Origin: Aphanomyces cochlioides
Taxonomy: Eukaryota > Oomycota > Saprolegniomycetes > Saprolegniales > Verrucalvaceae
Length of the DNA: 64,000 nucleotides
Assembly: GCA_019828595.1 (NCBI GenBank)
Contig: JAHQRK010000010.1
Span: 1,488,001-1,552,000 of the forward strand
Reading direction: 5' to 3'
This document shows, piece after piece, positions 1 through 11,952 of the stretch (position 1 is the first letter of the stretch; each line of letters starts with the position of its first letter). A model generated the notes under the pieces. That model did no database searches and was not told the DNA's origin. It saw only the letters and a program-made list of their open reading frames with translations. The position numbers were made by a program, and so were the translations under genes.

Positions 1-2063
1 TGCGCCACGGTGCCTAAAAGATTCTCCCATGTCTCCTCCTCAAGATGTGCCAGTTTGCGAGTGCTCAAACCTCGCCAAACTCGCGAAACAAAATTCGAAA
101 GGAAATTCGATTCGGTGACACCCATTTTGAACCGGTTTCAACCCGTCACCAAAAGTGAAATTTCTCTCGACCTACTGCGTGGATTTCTACGTTTAGTGGC
201 TTGTTATCTCAGTTGAATCGAGCTCTATGCCGACACCAACTTGCACATATTGCAGATCTATGGTTCAAAACCACGAACCCATTTTGGACTGTCACCCAAA
301 CCGGTGAAACACCAGGACAACTCGAACGCTTTCCCTACGGTCACCGAGTGACATCTAGGGGTCTAGTGGGTGGCTCCACCACTTATTACGACTAGCCAAA
401 GCGTTAGAACGCCCTGAAACATCCTGGTTTGCTCGCAATCCTCAATCCAAAATGTCAACCGCCCCTATCCACCGGCTACAAAACCTTAAGTCGGCTACAG
501 GTCGCAAATCATTTCCTATCGACCGGCTATGACTCTTTTCCATCCTATCATGGCTAGACGAGTGTTTTAAGCCATCAAGAGCGATGATTGAAGCCCTGGA
601 ACCTACTTGCCGTCGCCCCGACAACTTTTGGTGAAATGGCTAAAACTCATCGGAATGGCTCCTGAACGCAAATCAACTCCGATCGCCCAACTTAGAGTTG
701 GAGAGGCTCGAGAATGTCCTCGCGATGGATTTGAGCTATCAAGCACCATGATAGCAGCACAGGAACCCAACTTCCGATTCCAAACCATTTTGAGCCGATA
801 AGGCTCCAAAACGACCATCGTAGCTCATTTCAGCTACACGACTCTATATGCACCGATTAATATGGTGCATCCACCGCTAGCCTCCATTGATGGAGGACAC
901 CAAGTATGGCTATCTATCTCATAGCCGTTCGGAAGTTATGACTCCTTCAAATTTGGCCGCCGAGACGCCCGATTGGAAAAACCACTGGTTTTGGCTAGCG
1001 CTCTCCCGCTACACACTACCTATGGCGATTCTAATGGTGCGCTATCCTTCGTACGTATCGTCGCTACGATTCTGCCAAGTGGCTCCATGCACCGCGGCGC
1101 CGTTCGAAATCCAGCTCCGACGATGCTCGCGCTCGAGACCTATCCGCGCATGGCGCATGTCAAAATGGCTCCTCCCAAATATTTTACCCTTTTTTATTAT
1201 TTTTGGGAGGTTTACCCCAAAAGCCCAACCCACAAGGGATTTTCCCTCTATCTCGCCACCATCAACTCCGATGAAGACGCTCCTGAAATCAACTTTGCTT
1301 GTCATGGAACGACCGACCTCGTTGATTTTTTTGGCTGGTCAAATCGTCCAAGAACATTTTATTTTGGATGGTCTTTTCTCTCAAACCCAGCTTTTCCCAT
1401 GGATCCAGCGATTTAATTCGGCCTCCTGAGGTCGAATTAAATTGGCCACGACCTTTTTGGATTTTTTGGGCTCCTACCTCTTGCCAATTTATTTTCCTTG
1501 GGCCTGATTTTACTCTGTTTCGACCCTTTTGTCAATTTTTGGCCTTCCTCTCCTGTCGATTTATTTATTCATGGATCGACCCCAACTCAAGCTTTTATTC
1601 ACTTGGCCTTTTTCACTGCGTACCTCCACTTGGAATTTTTATCAAGACTTTTGTATACAAATTTTCAAGTCCTCCACAGTCAACCCGAAATTGCCTCGTA
1701 TCTCGCCACCACCAACTCGGATCAAGATGGTCATGAAAAGAAAGTTGCTTGTATGGCTCTTCTCTATACTGTTGAATTTTTTCACAGCCTGAATCGCCAT
1801 GCAACATTTTCTTTCTGCCATGGTTCCTCCAAATTACCCCACACCCAAGTCTATTTCGGTTAAGCAACACTGGACGATTTTCCACAAGAACCTTCCAAGG
1901 TCACATTTCGCAACACATATTTATTATGCGACCTATGAAGCCAAAATCGAAAGTCTAGTTTGCGGCCCTTTTGGGCCATATTAATTCTTTAATATACTCA
2001 GTTAACCGCATGCATTGCCGGTTTGCTTGCAAGCGCAGGCCGTCGGTCGGCTATGGATGTGCA
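1..2063. other. No gene seen; diverged repeat-like DNA
   Basis: I see no reading frame here with convincing coding character or splice structure. The sequence is rich in pyrimidine runs. It contains diverged direct repeats: the stretch from about 1250 (tctcgccaccatcaactcc) recurs at about 1700 (tctcgccaccaccaactcgg), each copy followed by related sequence ending in a T-rich run. It is probably decayed repeat or transposon DNA. Confidence 0.5.
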
Positions 2064-3914
2064 TTAGATCTTGTCTTGTCTTCCGAGGGATTGGAGCAGT
2101 CGAGTTGGATTGCAGATGGCAGTCGTTGCAATAATAAAGTTGTAATTGTCTTGGACGCGATTGAGAAATCGAAATGCGGCGATTTCAGCAACTGTGACGC
2201 CACCAATGTAGTAAGCCAAGATGGTTTGCTTTGTTTTGGAAGAGGAACTTGACGAGGAGGATGCTGATGATACGGTCGATAGCGACGACGCAGACGAGGC
2301 TGTGGGCAGGTTAACGCCAGACAATCTTCGTTGCCCCACCGCGACTTGAACAGTGCGGACACTCAAGGGGGCATACCCCGTCACGGAAAACATGAAGGCA
2401 ATGTCATTTGCAATCGCATTGCCATTAACGAGTGCATCGAGGCGTTTCTTGCTCGTGGACCAGTTCCAAGTCGAATGACTCCCCTTGACAAAGAGCCATT
2501 GCAAGCTTGTCAATGTATCCAAAAGTGGAATCATTGTCGTATATCCATACGTGTGACAAAGTTGCGTTTTCCATCGGTCCAGAGCACTCTGCTTAAATCC
2601 ACCAACGACAAGACATTGCAGGCAAAGCAACTTGAGCGTTTTCGTCAGCTCAAGCGGTGGAACCCGAAAGAGTGCTTCTTCCAACATGGTGTCAATTGTT
2701 GCTGCGTCCGAGTTGCTGCCACCCGCTGCCATGATTAAATGCTCCGTCTCGACGCATCGACGCAATGCGTCCATGTCTTCCTGACTTGCCTTTGTAATTG
2801 CTTGACCCAAATCAACATGAAGTGACAAATCTTGCTTGGTTTTCGCCAACGACGACAGTTTGCGTAGGATAGCAGCCACTGCCGCGTTGCTGCTGATGGA
2901 ATTACTGCTGCTACTTGCCTTTGTATCGGAGAGTTCGACATGTAACGATGTTGACATCTCGCTCAGTAACGTTGTGAGCTGGTCGAAATCCATGTCTCGA
3001 ATCGAGGTGTAAAACTCGTCTTGGAGAACGCGCTTCTTGCCGTCGTGAACGATTGTACCATGTTGCATGTCCATGACAGCATCTAAGAGCCCTAAATATG
3101 ACAGGCAAATGTCAGAAATGTCAAGATCTCGTAGTATACGTACCTTCATAGTGCAGTGGAGTCACTAGCAATGAAATGGGATCGTTCAAACGATCGAGTA
3201 AGATGCAATGGTCAATGACCGCAGTAGGTCGGGAGCTTGAGGGCCGAGATTTCGTTGCGGTGGCCTGAACAGTGTCAAAGAGATTTTTTGTCTGCTCTCC
3301 GATCTCTCCAAAGCCCGAAACACGTTGAAGCGCCAAACCTTGCGATTCCAAATGGAGCAGGCTCTGTACGACGAATGTCAAGATGCTTCGCTCATGATTG
3401 AGGTATAAATTGTGGAACACTGCTTCCCTACGTACACATGAATGAGACCTCAGCGTGGATTAAGGGCGTACCAGCATAGACTCCACACAAAGTCTTCACA
3501 AGGAAGAAGGAAGATAGGCATATCAACTTCCCGTACGAGGCCTTTCAATCCTTGGCGTTCCATTTCAAGTGTACATACACCATTCGATTGTGGCAGCCAA
3601 GCGGCTAGAAAGGTGTGCCGACGGCATTTTGACACAATATCCTGCATCATCTTGACAAAGACGGGAACAGGGCGCAAGAGAAACACCAATTGCGACTCAC
3701 AGCTCGCGAGTGGGAGGTTGGATGCGGCGCCGACGTAAAGAATCTGTGTGATGTCAAGACTGTCGTAGAAAGCTTTGCCGCCGCCGCCACGTGATAAAAC
3801 TTCTAAGAATGCTTCAAACGATGGATCGACCAAGAGCGTCTTCTTCCCAGGCATCACTGACAAAGCGTCCTGGAAGCTTTGGCGCGCATTTGTCTTGAGC
3901 TCTTCCGACATCAT
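2064..3914 (-). CDS. VPS33-like Sec1/Munc18 (SM) family vesicle-fusion protein
   Basis: Three exons on the minus strand, 3914-3472, 3427-3144 and 3091-2064, give a 584-residue protein, about the usual VPS33 length. The introns are 44 and 52 nt, start gtacg and end tag; splicing restores the frame through '..SLCWEAVFHNLYL..' and '..PLHYEGLLDAV..'. The N-terminal part has the SM pattern LLVDPSFEAFLE, then QLVFLLRPVPVFVKMM. Exon 2 has the hallmark AVIDHCILLDRLNDPISLLV followed by TPLHYEG, matching the 'LDR..D..TPL..QLTYEGL' core of VPS33. A serine-rich, low-complexity stretch lies near the C-terminus. In other eukaryotes VPS33 is the SNARE-binding SM subunit of the HOPS/CORVET tethers at the vacuole and endosome. 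The start is the first of two adjacent ATGs. The gene faces the GH31 gene across 123 bp, so the two probably share a promoter region. I cannot tell VPS33A from VPS33B. Confidence 0.85.
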
Positions 3915-4037
3915 TATGACTAGCGAAGGATTTCGTACTTTATAGCTGTATACTTGATATTTGTATACTTTGTAAAGTTCGCTGTGCAGGAACAAGGGGA
4001 AAGGATCGCATTTCGTAACTTTCCTCCAAGGACGAAG
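3915..4037. promoter_or_regulatory. Divergent promoter region between VPS33-like and GH31 genes
   Basis: Only 123 bp separate the two start codons, so both promoters and 5' leaders must lie here or overlap the genes. The stretch is AT-rich on the VPS33 side (tatagctgtatacttgatat). No element could be assigned with confidence. Confidence 0.5.
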
Positions 4038-7000
4038 ATGGTTGTCAAGCCAACGATAAAGTCCGTCGCTCTTTGGCTCGCCCTTTCGAGTTTGGTTGCG
4101 TCCGTCGGTGCAATAGAAGGAGATCAATGCGCAACGATTCCATCGCCGCGTTTGGATTGCTATCCTCTTCAGACGAACTTTCCCAATGCGGCCAAGGAGA
4201 CCTGTCTTGCACAAGGATGCTGCTGGGATGAACACAACGAGATTCCCTGCGCATTTGGAAGCACACAAGCGCCGTCGCAAGCATCATGTGATGCAGTCTC
4301 GCTTGCGTCTCGAATTGCATGCCACAATCCGCGATATTTTATCAACCCGATTGAGGCGTCTGCTTGTGCGGCTCTCGGTTGCTGCTTTGATGGAAAGGAA
4401 TGCTTTCAGCCCTCTTTCCCTGGCTATAACCTGAAAGAATCCTCATGGGTCGAAACGGATTATGGATACACTGGTACGCTTGTCCTCCCCAGCAATGTTC
4501 GTGGCCCTTTTGGCAATGATATTCGTGAGCTCAAGATTGATGTGACTGCTGCTGCGTCGGAACAGCTTCGCGTGCGTATCTTTGATCCAGCTTTCCAACG
4601 CTACGAAGTCCCTCTCAAGCTGAATTTACCTTCGAATACCTCAGCTTCGAAGTCTGAATGTCTCTACTCCGTCAGTGTTACATCGTCTCCGTTTGGTTTG
4701 GCCATCACACGCAAATCGACGGGTGAAGTCCTTTTCAACTCGACACCAGGACTTTTCAATGGCCTCATTTTTGAAAACCAATTTCTCGAATTATCCACGT
4801 CGGTGCCATCATCGCCCAAGGTTTTTGGTATTGGTGAACACGTTGGTACGTTCCTTGTCAATGCGACTGGGGATTCGTACACCGTTTGGGCTCGCGATCA
4901 ACCCGCGGACACATTTCATGTGCATACCCCTCGAGGTGGCGACAATGTGTACGGCTTCCACCCATTCTACATCCGCGTCGAGGACTCTGGACTTTCCCAT
5001 GGACTCTTTTTACTCACGAGTAATGCTCTTGAAGTCGTGGCTCAACCCCACGCATTGACTTTCCGCACACTTGGCGGCATTTTGGATTTCTTTGTCTTCC
5101 TCGGTCCATCAGCCCCCGCTGTTGTTCAGCAGTACACTGCTTTGGTTGGCCGTCCTATTATGCCTCCTTACTGGTCTCTTGGTTACCATATCTGCCGGTG
5201 GCATTATCATTCCCTATCTGACGTGACGTCCGTTGTTGATCGCATGCGCGCTGCGGCGATCCCTCAAGACAGTCAATGGACGGACATTGATGTCATGGAC
5301 AAGTTTTTGGATTTTACGTGGGACCCAGTAGCATTTCCACAAGACAAGTTTTCTGCTTTTATCGACGATCTCCATGCCCATGGCCAACATTACGTCCCGA
5401 TTGTCGATGCTGGCATCTCAGTGCTATATCCAACGTATCCTGCGTACGTCGACGGATTGGCGCAGAACGTCTTCATGAAGGATGGTTCGAATGAAAATCT
5501 TGAGGAAAACATTGTCTGGCCCGGAATGACCGCATACACTGATTTCTTTCACCCCAATGCGTCTGGTTACTGGTACGTACAGCATCTCACCGCCATGGAT
5601 TTGCTCACAATCTCATGTGTAGGAAGCGCCAATTCGAGCGATACTATGAGACCGCCAAATATGATGGCATTTGGCTCGACATGAATGAACCAAGTAGCTT
5701 TTGCATCGAAGGTGGCCGAGAAAGTCTCTCGTGCTCGTTCAATGACACGTACGCGCCGTACAAATTTGTCCGATCCAACGACACTGCGTTCCCTTTCGAT
5801 CCATTTCGTCAACCATTTGTTCCTGGCCAAAAAGTCAACGGTAACCTTGCGGCCATGACATCCTCGATGGCAGCCCATCATGCTATTTCGCTCCACTACA
5901 ATGTTCACCCGCTGTACGGTCACTCGGAAATCAAAGCGACTCGTGCTGCTCTTGATTCAATTCGAGACACACGTTCGTTTATCCTCTCGCGCTCGACGTA
6001 TGCTGGAGATGGGCAATTTACCGCCCACTGGCTCGGTGATAATGCAGCTACATGGGAAGATCTCCACCAAAGTATTGCCGGAGTCTTGGCCATGAATATC
6101 TTTGGCATCCCTATGGTTGGCCCTGACGTCTGCGGTTTTAGCTTGGACACGACCAAGGAGTTGTGCATTCGATGGCATCAAGCTGCGGTAATTTTTCGTC
6201 ATGATCAAGCTCACATGTATTTTGTTAGATTCTCTATCCATTTTTCCGCAACCACAACATGGCTGACAAAGACCAAGCTCCAGTAGATTTCGACACGGAG
6301 GCTGCTGACATTATTCGAGATGTCCTCCTCAAGCGCTATTATGTTCTCCCCTACCTGTACACCCAGCTCTACCATGCCCACATCAGCGGGCTCACAGTTG
6401 CGCGCTCGCTTTACTTTGAATTCCCATCTGCAGACACAATTGCAATTGATTCACAGTACCTGTTGGGATCTGCGTTGCTTGTTTCGCCTGTCATTCAGCC
6501 AAACCAACGCCAAGTTAACGCCTACCTCCCTGCAAATAGCTCGTGGTATGATGTTTGGACTGGTGTCCAAGTGAAGGCCAGCTTGCTGCCTCGTGTGACT
6601 CTTGATGTTCCTCTGAATGTGGTGCCAGTCCATATTCGCGGTGGGTCCATCGTGCCTATGCAATTGCCCAACACAACGACGACTGAGAGTCGCAAGAACC
6701 CATTCCGTCTCGTTGTAGCTCTCCCCGAGTTCGTCGATGGACAAGACCAAGTGGAAGCTTCGGGTGACCTGTACCTCGATAGTGGTGACTCGATGTATCC
6801 TGTGCAGACAAACCAGTACACGATTTTGGAATTTAGCGCCAAGCACACGCCAAACGGCTACGTCAAGATTGAAGCTCAATCTCCAATCCAAGGATACAAT
6901 GGCTCTCAAACCAAAGTCTTGATAGAAGCCATTCAGGTCCGAAACTCCACCCCCTGCTTCTCTCTGAAAAAACTCTTAGGTTTATGGTGTCCGTGGCTAT

Positions 7001-7336
7001 GGCAGTGGCAGCGAAGTGCACGTCGAGTACGTCAAGAACGAAAACAAGCGAACTGGCACTGGCGTCTACCATGCTGACAACAACACCGTCATCATCACCG
7101 ACTTGCTCGTTGAAATCGGCATGCCCTTCACGTTGGAAGTTTACCCAATCGCCAACCATGTCACTGGTCCTGCCGACGGTGCCGAATCGTCAACTCAATC
7201 TTCGCCAAACAGCGCCACGACGTCTTCTTCAACAAGCCCTTGGCTCTACGTTGGTATTGGCAGCACCGTTGTCGTCGGAGGCTGCATCGTCTACCAAGTC
7301 TACCAGCGCCGCCGCGGCTATACTCCAGTTGCATAA
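4038..7336 (+). CDS. GH31 alpha-glucosidase with two trefoil domains and a C-terminal membrane anchor
   Basis: Four exons, 4038-5572, 5623-6187, 6229-6936 and 6980-7336, encode 1054 residues; the introns are 50, 41 and 43 nt, all GT..AG. The chosen ATG gives a clear signal peptide (IKSVALWLALSSLVASVGA). Two P-type trefoil domains follow, at about residues 31-72 and 83-124, each with the CC pair (61-62 and 115-116). The GH31 barrel then carries WLDMNEPSSF with the predicted nucleophile D531, and HWLGDNAATW with the predicted acid/base D651; FFRNHN is formed across intron 2. After a beta-rich C-terminal region, a hydrophobic segment (about 1024-1043) followed by QRRRG suggests a type I membrane anchor. 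Trefoil-GH31 enzymes of this kind (acid alpha-glucosidase, sucrase-isomaltase) release glucose from alpha-glucans, so a secretory, surface or vacuolar role is likely. An ATG at 3954 would add residues before the signal peptide and is less likely. Confidence 0.92.
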
Positions 7337-7357
7337 TTCTGTCAGGCGAACTCAATA

Positions 7358-7402
7358 TCCGGATAATCGAACTGTTATCCGGTTATTTGCTCCGGATAAT
7401 CG
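7358..7402. promoter_or_regulatory. Repeated CCGGATAA motif upstream of the Myb-like gene
   Basis: TCCGGATAATCG occurs twice in direct orientation (7358-7369 and 7391-7402), with the inverted core TTATCCGG between them (7375-7382). All lie in the 153-bp gap between the GH31 stop and the Myb-like start. The same core (ttatccgga) recurs at about 10077. They could be transcription-factor sites or relics of terminal repeats of a mobile element; the sequence alone does not decide. Confidence 0.4.
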
Positions 7403-7489
7403 GCTTGATGATACGGTTAAAAGTAATTTTCCGGAATCTCAAGGTCAAACTGGCGTGTTGGACTTGGACTCAATTGAGTTGGCTGAAGC

Positions 7490-8245
7490 ATGGACCCGAC
7501 GGAACTTCCAGCGCCGCTGCATCCGTCCAGTGATGCACCGTCTGATCATGACGTGCTAAATATATGCAGGAAGTCTTTTTGCGCCCGCGATGACATTCTA
7601 CTCTGCTTGGCAGTAAACGAACGAAAACCATGGGCAGCGCCAACGGGGGAAATCATGCATTTCTGGGCAGACATTGCTAACAAATTGACGCACACGCGTG
7701 GTTTTGGCTTGAGAAAAGACGGCCCTGCTTGCAAGACACGCTTCGAGAAGATTCTCAAGATGATCACAGGTGGTGAAGGCGACGTATTGAGGAAATCCGG
7801 CACGGAAGACGAGTTTGCCGAGCGAGAGCGACTTGTCCTGGACATTTGCCAACAGATTGAGCGATACCGCGTCACGGGCGAAGTGTCACGATCCTCTTCA
7901 GTAGAGCCTGGAGATGGTGACACTCAGTTCGATGCCAAGAGGAAACGCAAAGCGAGCAAGCTGCTCAATGTGGCCAAGCGAGAAAAGACCACCGGATCAA
8001 ATCCCAGCTCTCCTCTGTCCAAACGGCACTCGTCCGACGAGCTGAGAGCTCTGTTTGAGTATCTAAAGAAACGAATGGACCTTGACGACGCACGAGAAGA
8101 AAGACGACTTGAAGCTGAAAGGAAACAAGAAGAGCGACGGGCTGCAGCCGAAGAGCGTCGCATGGCCCTCGAGCTAGACAGAGACAAACGGATGCAAGAT
8201 TTCATGCTGAATGTGCTTGATGTGATAACAAAAAAGATGAATTAG
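7490..8245 (+). CDS. Myb/SANT-like DNA-binding protein
   Basis: An uninterrupted 251-residue frame. Residues about 32-93 form a Myb/SANT-like trihelical region (RDDILLCLAVNERKPW, then FWADIANKLTHTRG, then ACKTRFEKILKMI) with spaced tryptophans and the final 'C..RF..IL' helix typical of trihelix and transposon-associated Myb domains. A basic stretch (KRKRKASK, about 155-165) could be a nuclear signal. Residues about 195-245 are a highly charged coiled coil (EERRLEAERKQEERRAAAEERR). Proteins of this layout are common in oomycete genomes, partly as DNA-binding partners of Harbinger-type elements; I see no transposase nearby. The stop codon lies 3 bp from the stop of the convergent minus-strand gene, so the transcripts almost certainly overlap. 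Confidence 0.75.
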   Translation: MDPTELPAPLHPSSDAPSDHDVLNICRKSFCARDDILLCLAVNERKPWAAPTGEIMHFWADIANKLTHTRGFGLRKDGPACKTRFEKILKMITGGEGDVLRKSGTEDEFAERERLVLDICQQIERYRVTGEVSRSSSVEPGDGDTQFDAKRKRKASKLLNVAKREKTTGSNPSSPLSKRHSSDELRALFEYLKKRMDLDDAREERRLEAERKQEERRAAAEERRMALELDRDKRMQDFMLNVLDVITKKMN

Positions 8246-8248
8246 GTG

Positions 8249-9696
8249 TCATCCTTGTGCCTTTTGGCTGAGATATGCTTCAATGGCGGCAGCGACTGAA
8301 GCGGTGACCGCTCGTTGCATGCGTTTGCCGTATTCCATGATCGCCGCTGTGACTTTGTTGTCGAGCTGAACATGCGCATTTTCTTCGTTAGACAGTTGGT
8401 CAAAGCCATACCGTTCAATGCCTCTTTGGATTATCTCCATGACGAGATGCTCTGGGACTCCAGGTGGAACTTTCACGCGAATCTGCGTTAATGTGGTCTG
8501 GCGACACTGCTCAGGGTCACTTGTCTGCTCCACTTGCGTCCTGGAGATTTGTCAATGGTGACGACTGTGACAATTGTGTACCAACTCCATTCGTTGTTAG
8601 CGACACCACGCTCCATGTGTGGAACGAGAGCGTCCTCAAGCACTGTGCGACGCAAAATGATGTCGCGCGTGTCTTCGCGATAGTACTTTCGAACAGTGTT
8701 GCAATGGACTCTAACCTCGCCTGCCATGCACGAAAATCGTTGGTATACCGTCGAGCTGTCGATAAAATTGATGTCCGCCTAAGAGCATTGAGCGAGCAGC
8801 GAGATGCCAAGTCGACACTTACTTCGGCGTTGAAAGCATGAGCTGAACAGGCGTCCCAAAAAGCTTTGCTCACGACGCGAAATAGGGCTGGATGCAAGGT
8901 CTGCCGCTTGACCTCAACCAGGACCGAACCGTCGGGCTGAAGACACGGCATGGCAGAAAGGTATTTGTCGTGCGCCAAGCCAAAGAGACCAGCAGTGATA
9001 AACGCATGCTGCATTCGTCGATACTGCCGATCTGCAATTGCGTGAATCGCCGCCTCTCTCAGAGATTGCTGAGCTGTGAGTTTAAGTGCTTTCCAATCGT
9101 CAGAAGAGGTTCCATCCGATAGCGCCTACTCGACACTCATGCGTCATATAGACATCGATAGTCAGTACCGCAAAACGAGGTTTTTTCATGAAGAATCGTT
9201 GCATTTGATCGAGGAAAGTCGATTGTTCCTCGAGAGCTTCCTTGAGCTGCTTGTTTTCATTGAGTGCGTGGTTTCGCTCGAGAAGTTGCTGTCGCGCAGC
9301 TAGCTCCCACTGGGATACTTGGTTTCTGTCCTGCGGTTTAGATAATGCCTGGTACTTTAGTCGCTCCGAGGCCAGTTGAGCTTTGAGCGATTCAACATGC
9401 CCGCGAAGTTGTTTAAGCTCTTCTCGCTGTCGATACTGGAAACGATTCCTGGCACCGACAGCAGGAAGTGCGTCTTGCTTTGGCGCTTTTCGTTTCGTCG
9501 TTTGCCAGTCTGATGGCTGCGTTGAACTATTCGTTGACAACTGCTCAAGATTTGGCATGCTAGTGTCACTGTCTTCAGCTGTCTCGCTCGGCGAGTCTTC
9601 TAATAGCTGGCACAAGAAGGAGAAGTCATCCTCGACCTGTTCGTCAGTCGCTAGAAGCATCTCCAGCATCGTCGTCGAGTCCATTTTGGTTGTCAA
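8249..9696 (-). CDS. M96-like zipper/START-like protein, paralogue A (subfamily 1)
   Basis: Four exons (9696-9169, 9125-8823, 8778-8582, 8540-8249) encode 439 residues; introns are 43, 44 and 41 nt. A second in-frame ATG at 9684 matches the start of paralogue B better and may be the true start. The N-terminus (LLATDEQVEDDFSFLCQLLED) is acidic. A basic stretch running into a zipper-like coiled coil follows (GARNRFQYRQREELKQLRGH), then WELAARQQLLERNHALNENKQLKEAL. The C-terminal 270 residues (QHAFITAGLF, then CNTVRKYYREDTRDIILRRTVLED) look like the START-like domain attached to such zippers in the oomycete M96 'mating-specific' family. Family assignment is by pattern recalled from memory, not by search. 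The layout suggests a transcription-factor-like or lipid-sensing role, but none is demonstrated. The last exon ends 3 bp from the Myb-like gene. Confidence 0.8.
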
Positions 9697-10537
9697 TCTG
9701 CTGTCTCATGTTACACTATTATCGGATTGGACAAAAAGTGTGACCCATAAAATGATTGTCTACTTGGAATGTTTGCATCATGAAAAGAGAAGAATTATTT
9801 GGAGCTTTTTGATTGGCCGAGTGTCATTTTTATATCGTTTTGATTAATTTAATTGGTGAGATCTATATGCGATATTTCGTGGAATATTCAGTGAACCATG
9901 CTCATTAAATTCTATTGGCTAAAATTAATATTGTAAGAATCTAAAAATGTAGAATGAATGCTGGAATCCAATGGAGTGATATGATTGGCTGAGTCTCTGT
10001 TTAAGCAATAATTATCCAACTTCATTGGTGAACATTATTTGATTGGGTTGCAAAATTATGCTAAAATTAGTATTTTTATCCGGATGATAGGTCCGGATGG
10101 TAGTGATATCCTCTCCAGTGAAGTTTCATTTTGAAATTTCAGGTGCACCACACAGAAGCTTGTCCATCAATCGACCGTGGATGGATGGCTTTACTTGGCT
10201 GCTAAAGCAATATTCTTTGCCTGCTTTCATTGAAGTCGTACGACTACTTCTTCAGTGCAACATTTGTGAAGAGACATCATGCAAAACAACGAGTAGTTTA
10301 CTTTTATCTTTGTGGATTTCTCGAGGTCTCAATTGTTAGCGTTTTACGAAGCCACGAGTTTGTTTCAGGACTCGATATGCCATAAATCGCATAGAGCGGA
10401 GTCGTCTATGGCACTACCTTCACATGGGTTGTAAAGAGTGTCTAAGTCTCGATCAAGGCTGTGATTTTTCATTGTCGATATGCAATTGAGATGAATGGAT
10501 TCTCAGGTGACTCTGCACGCGGGAGCTTGACAGATAC
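9697..10537. promoter_or_regulatory. AT-rich gap with clustered CCAAT boxes upstream of paralogue A
   Basis: There is no gene in this 841-bp gap. Between 9726 and 10046 ATTGG occurs seven times (9726, 9812, 9852, 9914, 9984, 10024, 10042) and CCAAT once (9968). Read from the minus-strand gene A, the ATTGG copies are upstream CCAAT boxes. The longer form GATTGGCTGA/GATTGGCCGA is repeated. From 10100 on I see nothing recognisable. Confidence 0.5.
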
Positions 10538-11952
10538 CTACGGCGTCTGCGCTCGATATGCTTGGACGGCTTCCGTGATAAAGTCAACTATGGCTTGCTG
10601 AAGTCGTTTGTTGTACGCCATGAGGGCCTCAGTGACTTCGCTGTCAACTTGGACCGCTTCGTTTTCAGCATCATGCACCTTTTCGAGTCCAAAGCGCTCA
10701 ACGCCACGTTGGAGAATACCCATGATTTCTTGCGGAGGCTGCTTTCGATTTACTCGCACTTGCGTCAAAGACGTAATTCGACACACCTCGGGGTCACTTG
10801 TCGGCGCACATTGTATCCTATGCCAAAGTCAGCGAAGCTAGCTATCGACGTTTGACCAGCTGCACTCGTTGTTGACAACTCCTCGGTCCATGTTTGGCAC
10901 AAGCACATCTTCCAGTACAGTCCTCCAGAGAATAACATCTCGCGAGTCTTCAGCATAATACTTGCGAATCGTATTGCAATGGACGGTTGCCTGACCAGCG
11001 ATGCATGAAAACCTTTCGTAGATTGTGCTGTCATCCACGATATGGAGAGCTGCCTAGGGAATTCCAATCCATGAGAGAGAGAAATTCGCGTGTTTACCTC
11101 AGGATTGTGTGTACACGCAGCCAAAGCATTCCAGAGGGCTTGGCTGCCAATGCGGAATGGTGCTGGGATGATCGACTGTCGTTTCAATTCGAGCAAGATT
11201 GAGCCATCAGATTGGAGTTGAGGCGTCGCTGATGCCAGTCCATCTTGCGTCGATTGGAAGAGACCTGCGTTGATGAAAGCATGCTGCATTTTGCGATACT
11301 GTCGATCGCTAATGGCATGCATGGCAGCAACGCGTAGTGAATGCTGTGCAGTGAGTTTAAGAGCTTGCCAGGCATCCGACGGGATTTTCTCGGGCATCAT
11401 CTACGAGTACAGTGATGATGAACGCAAGTCAAAGGTCGAATGTACAGCTATACGTGGACGCTTGACGAAAACTCGTTGCATTTGATCGAGGAAGGTGGAT
11501 TGCTCGACCAATGCTTTCTTGAGCTGTCTATTTTCAATGTTCGCGCGATTTCGCTCGATGAGCTCTTCCCGTGCAGCTTGTTCCCATGGCGATATGGCAT
11601 TGCTATCTTGGCCGTTGGTCGATCTCTGGTGCTTCTGTCTCTCAGTGGCCAGTTGAGCTTGCAGCAGATCCACTTGCTCACGGAGCTGTTTGAGCTCTTG
11701 ACGCTGTCGGTATTGAAACAGATTCTTTGCTCCTGCCTCTGGAAATGCATCCTGTGATGCCTTCCTCTTGGACGATGGCTTGGTTCTCGTGCCTTCGTCC
11801 ATGATAAACTGGTCCAAACTGGGTAAACTAACATCGCTCTCTCCACCCGTTCCATCGCTGGACGTATCATCTATGAGTTTGCACAAGAAGGAGAAATCAT
11901 CTTGGACTTGATCGTCCGTCGCGAGGAGAAACTCGAGCAGGTCCGAATCCAT
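10538..11952 (-). CDS. M96-like zipper/START-like protein, paralogue B (subfamily 1)
   Basis: Four exons (11952-11446, 11400-11098, 11053-10857, 10817-10538) give 428 residues; introns are 45, 44 and 39 nt. Exons 2 and 3 are 303 and 197 nt, the same as in A, and all intron phases agree. The start MDSDLLEFLLATDDQVQDDF aligns with A without gaps, which supports this ATG. The zipper region reads GAKNLFQYRQRQELKQLREQ. The third exon (VDDSTIYERFSC..VHCNTIRKYYAEDSRDVILWRTVLED) is close to A, so A and B are probably a tandem duplication. Intron 2 separates '..THNPE' from 'AALHIV..'. The protein ends ..ITEAVQAYRAQTP. Confidence 0.82.

Noticed and set aside
887..1863. Several frames of 90-180 codons in the first 2 kb
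   Set aside because: They overlap each other on both strands in pyrimidine-rich repeat-like DNA and show no conserved motif.
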